A DNA stretch of 7,217 nt from Ardenticatenales bacterium (GTDB taxonomy: Bacteria > Chloroflexota > Anaerolineae > Ardenticatenales > Ardenticatenaceae), in contig JACCSL010000924.1 in NCBI GenBank assembly GCA_013812995.1, positions 1-7,217 of the forward strand, read 5' to 3'. Position numbers and translations under genes: made by a program. This document shows, in pieces, positions 5,277-7,217 of the stretch; position 1 is the stretch's first letter; every line of letters begins with the position of its first letter. Under the pieces are notes generated by a model. It made no database searches. It saw nothing but the letters and a program-made list of their open reading frames with translations, and had not been told where the DNA came from.

Positions 5277-7020
5277 CCGTGTGCTGGGGATTCTCACGCT
5301 CCAGAGCATACAGTCCGGCGTCCTCACGGAAAGTTCCATCCCAGCCTTCCAGGTGTTGGCGGGCCAACTTGCCATCGCCATTGAGAATGCGACCCTCTTT
5401 GCCGAGATCAAGCAGGCCCGTGCAGAGGTGGAAGCGCAGGCGCGCCGTCTGACGCGCGAGGGCTGGACCGCCTACCTGGAGCCCAGGGAAGGCCGGGCGC
5501 TGGGATTCAGCTATGATCTGAAAGAAGTCTCGCTGCTCCCCGAGCCGCCTGGCCCGGATGAGCAGGGCAGGGTCGCGCACCCGTTGACCCTACGCGGCGT
5601 ACAAATCGGAGAGTTGAGCGTGGCTCGTCTAAGGTCGCAGGGCGACGATGAAGCCCTCGCCCTGGTGACGACGGTTGCCAACCAGTTGAGTGCTCACATT
5701 GAGAATCTGAGGCTGGCGGAGCGAACCGAGCGTGCGCTGGCCGAGAGCGAGGAGCAGGCATACCGCCTCGCCGTGCTGAACGAGATCAGCGAGCAGCTGA
5801 GTCGGGCGCTGACCGAAGATGAAATCTACCAGGTAGCGGCCAACAAAATAGAGCAGATGCTACCCACCGATCGCACCAGCGTCATACTCCTCACCGATTC
5901 CGGGGAGCTGGAGCTGTTCGCGCTGCATTCTGAGCAGGGCCTGACGCCGCTGGGCATGCACTTGCCCCTGGAAGAAACAACAGTGGGGCAGGTGATCCAG
6001 GAGCGGCGGCTCATCATCACCCCCGACACGCGGGCCAGTGCTCAGGTTGATGGGCATGGCATGGCAACCCAGGGGCTACTCTCCACGATGAGCGCGCCCC
6101 TGATTGTGGGGGGGCGGGCCATCGGCGCGTTGAATGTGGCGAGCCGCGTTCCCGAGGCATACACCGTCCGCGATGCCGAGATCATGATCCAGGGGACCTC
6201 TCTCCTCGCCTCCGCCCTGGAGAACCGTCGCCTCTTCCAGCAGGTGGAGACGGCGCTGACCGAGGCCCATCGTACGGCAGAGAGGCTCCGCGAGCTGGAC
6301 CGGCTCAAGAGCGCCTTCCTGGCCAACATGAGTCACGAGTTACGCACGCCACTGAACTCCATCATTGGCTACACCGAGGTGCTGTTGATGGGCATCAGCG
6401 GGCCGCTCAACCCGGAAACCGTGGAGGATGTAGAGGCCATTCGCACCAGCAGCTACCATCTTCTCGGTCTTATTAACGACATCCTGGATCTGGCGAAGAT
6501 CGAGGCGGGGTACCTGGCGCTGATTCAGGAAAATATCTCCATCAAGACCCTCATGGATACGATTCGGGCCAACTACGATGGGCTGCTTCGCAACAAGCCC
6601 GTTTCCCTCATCGTCGAGATGGCGGTCGACCTGCCGCATCTGTGGGCTGACAGCCTGCGACTGAGCCAGGTGCTAACCAATCTGCTTTCCAATGCCGTCA
6701 AGTTTACCGACCAGGGAACCATCTGGCTGCGCGCCTACCAGGAGGAGACAATGCTCGTCTTCGAGGTAGAAGACAGTGGCATCGGGATGAGTGAGCAAGA
6801 TCTGGGAACGATATTCGAGGAGTTTCATCAGGTGGACAGTTCCCACGCACGCCGCGCGCAGGGTACCGGGCTTGGGCTCGCCATCACCCGCCATCTTGTC
6901 GAAATGCATGGCGGCACAATCAATGTGCGCAGCACGCTGGGCAAGGGGAGCACCTTCACGGTGCGCATCCCGCTGACGCCCGGCAGAGTCACATCCGAGC
7001 TGCTTCAGGAAGGCAATTGA
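5164..7020 (+). CDS. Sensor histidine kinase, C-terminal part (rest of GAF 1, degenerate GAF, GAF 2, HisKA, HATPase)
   Basis: The 618-codon frame carries the kinase core. Residues 16-80 finish GAF 1 (TTLAVPLLVDDRVLGILTLQ, AIAIENATLF). A coiled coil leads to a short GAF-like region at about 98-187 (GWTAYLEP, then LTLRGVQIGELSV, then ANQLSAHIENLRL). GAF 2 spans about 198-357. HisKA begins near 378, with the phosphoacceptor His391 in the H box SHELRTPLNSIIGY. The ATPase domain shows the N box (LTNLLSNAVKF, 504-514), G1 box DSGIGM (537-542), F box FEEFHQ (551-556) and G2 box GTGLGL (567-572), then GKGSTF. All catalytic boxes look intact. There is no receiver domain. The triple ATG at 5164 has no ribosome binding site and residues 1-15 are out-of-frame sequence, so independent translation is doubtful; the true protein is probably 920 residues, starting at 4257 (His at 693 there). 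It autophosphorylates with ATP and passes phosphate to an unseen response regulator. Confidence 0.9.
   Translation: MMMTPLRDARWIRKTPVFLGSSALGEPTTLAVPLLVDDRVLGILTLQSIQSGVLTESSIPAFQVLAGQLAIAIENATLFAEIKQARAEVEAQARRLTREGWTAYLEPREGRALGFSYDLKEVSLLPEPPGPDEQGRVAHPLTLRGVQIGELSVARLRSQGDDEALALVTTVANQLSAHIENLRLAERTERALAESEEQAYRLAVLNEISEQLSRALTEDEIYQVAANKIEQMLPTDRTSVILLTDSGELELFALHSEQGLTPLGMHLPLEETTVGQVIQERRLIITPDTRASAQVDGHGMATQGLLSTMSAPLIVGGRAIGALNVASRVPEAYTVRDAEIMIQGTSLLASALENRRLFQQVETALTEAHRTAERLRELDRLKSAFLANMSHELRTPLNSIIGYTEVLLMGISGPLNPETVEDVEAIRTSSYHLLGLINDILDLAKIEAGYLALIQENISIKTLMDTIRANYDGLLRNKPVSLIVEMAVDLPHLWADSLRLSQVLTNLLSNAVKFTDQGTIWLRAYQEETMLVFEVEDSGIGMSEQDLGTIFEEFHQVDSSHARRAQGTGLGLAITRHLVEMHGGTINVRSTLGKGSTFTVRIPLTPGRVTSELLQEGN
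5198..5215 (+). other. Frameshift site within GAF domain 1 of the histidine kinase
   Basis: Upstream of here the GAF-like protein is in the frame of 4257; downstream it is in the frame of 5164, one base later. Dropping one A of the pair at 5203-5204 gives the continuous GRALDQETPVFLGSSALG, which reads as ordinary GAF sequence and removes the odd 23-residue tail. The exact base is inferred; the shift could fall anywhere from about 5190 to 5215. No recognised slippery heptamer or CTT-type +1 shift site is visible. Confidence 0.75.
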
Positions 7021-7217
7021 CGGCGCTCCTGACGTACCCGCCACTCCAGGTAGGCTTCCTCAAACTCGTCACTCTCCATGTCAACTCATTCAGAAGCCCC
7101 CATCCCGTGAAGAATATGACAAAGAGGAAGGGGACCACGAGCCCGGACAGCACAGGAACATTCAGCAAATGGACTTCTTCCTCCCCGTAAAATTCTCGAT
7201 GCGGTTTAGCTATGGGT
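6989..7217 (-). CDS. Partial membrane protein of unknown function (C-terminus, enters from the right edge)
   Basis: On the minus strand one frame is open from the right edge to TGA at 6991-6989, giving 75 residues and no start. It begins with a charged stretch (REFYGEEEVHLL), followed by a strongly hydrophobic helix (VPVLSGLVVPFLFVIFFTGW) that is almost certainly a membrane segment, then LLNEL. I do not recognise the family. After about 7079 this frame becomes less protein-like, while the adjacent minus frame, from ATG at 7079 to TGA at 7007-7005, encodes a very protein-like charged tail (MESDEFEEAYLEWRVRQERR). Either the gene really ends at 7005 after a frame break, or a tiny separate open frame overlaps it. 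The gene converges on the kinase and overlaps its 3' end by 16-32 bases. Confidence is limited by the short length. Confidence 0.42.
   Translation of the reverse strand, partial: PIAKPHREFYGEEEVHLLNVPVLSGLVVPFLFVIFFTGWGLLNELTWRVTSLRKPTWSGGYVRSAVNCLPEAARM

Noticed and set aside
4821..5580. Minus-strand frames of 196 and 226 codons over the kinase frameshift region
   Set aside because: They are antisense to TM2/GAF coding sequence and have Arg/Pro-rich shadow composition. They do not explain the frame change on the plus strand.
7021..7060. Rho-independent terminator after the kinase
   Set aside because: No stem-loop followed by a T run could be found in the bases after the stop codon.

Overview
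The window looks like chromosomal DNA from a Chloroflexota bacterium, probably of the Anaerolineae/Caldilineae type. This is inferred from family resemblance only: stacked GAF sensor proteins with long coiled-coil linkers, a DUF4332 helix-hairpin-helix protein, and a histidine kinase with a degenerate GAF-like insert. No rRNA, tRNA, CRISPR array, insertion sequence or phage integration module was seen.

Two gene clusters diverge from a short intergenic region at 2206-2377. Leftwards (minus strand) run a coiled-coil/DUF4332 protein (922-2205), a small ICMT/PEMT-type membrane methyltransferase (456-908) and the start of a membrane-anchored protein of unknown function that leaves the window at base 1. 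Gaps of 13 and 16 bases and good ribosome binding sites indicate one operon.

Rightwards (plus strand) run a polytopic membrane GAF sensor (2378-3694), a lipoprotein with a sulfite-oxidase-like (molybdopterin-binding) fold (3694-4254) and a large membrane sensor histidine kinase (4257-7020). The stop/start junctions touch or lie 2 bases apart, so the three are almost certainly co-transcribed and translationally coupled. The lipoprotein has no cysteine other than the lipidated one, so it probably lacks molybdenum-cofactor catalysis. It could instead be an extracytoplasmic ligand-binding partner of the two membrane sensors, which would make this a sensory system. No response regulator is visible.

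The kinase reading frame is broken near base 5203. The first half of GAF domain 1 is in one frame and the second half in the frame one base later. Removing one base restores a continuous 920-residue kinase. A second, weaker sign of a frame break lies at the right edge (about 7079), in a minus-strand partial gene for a membrane protein that converges on the kinase. The two together raise the possibility of sequencing errors in this contig.
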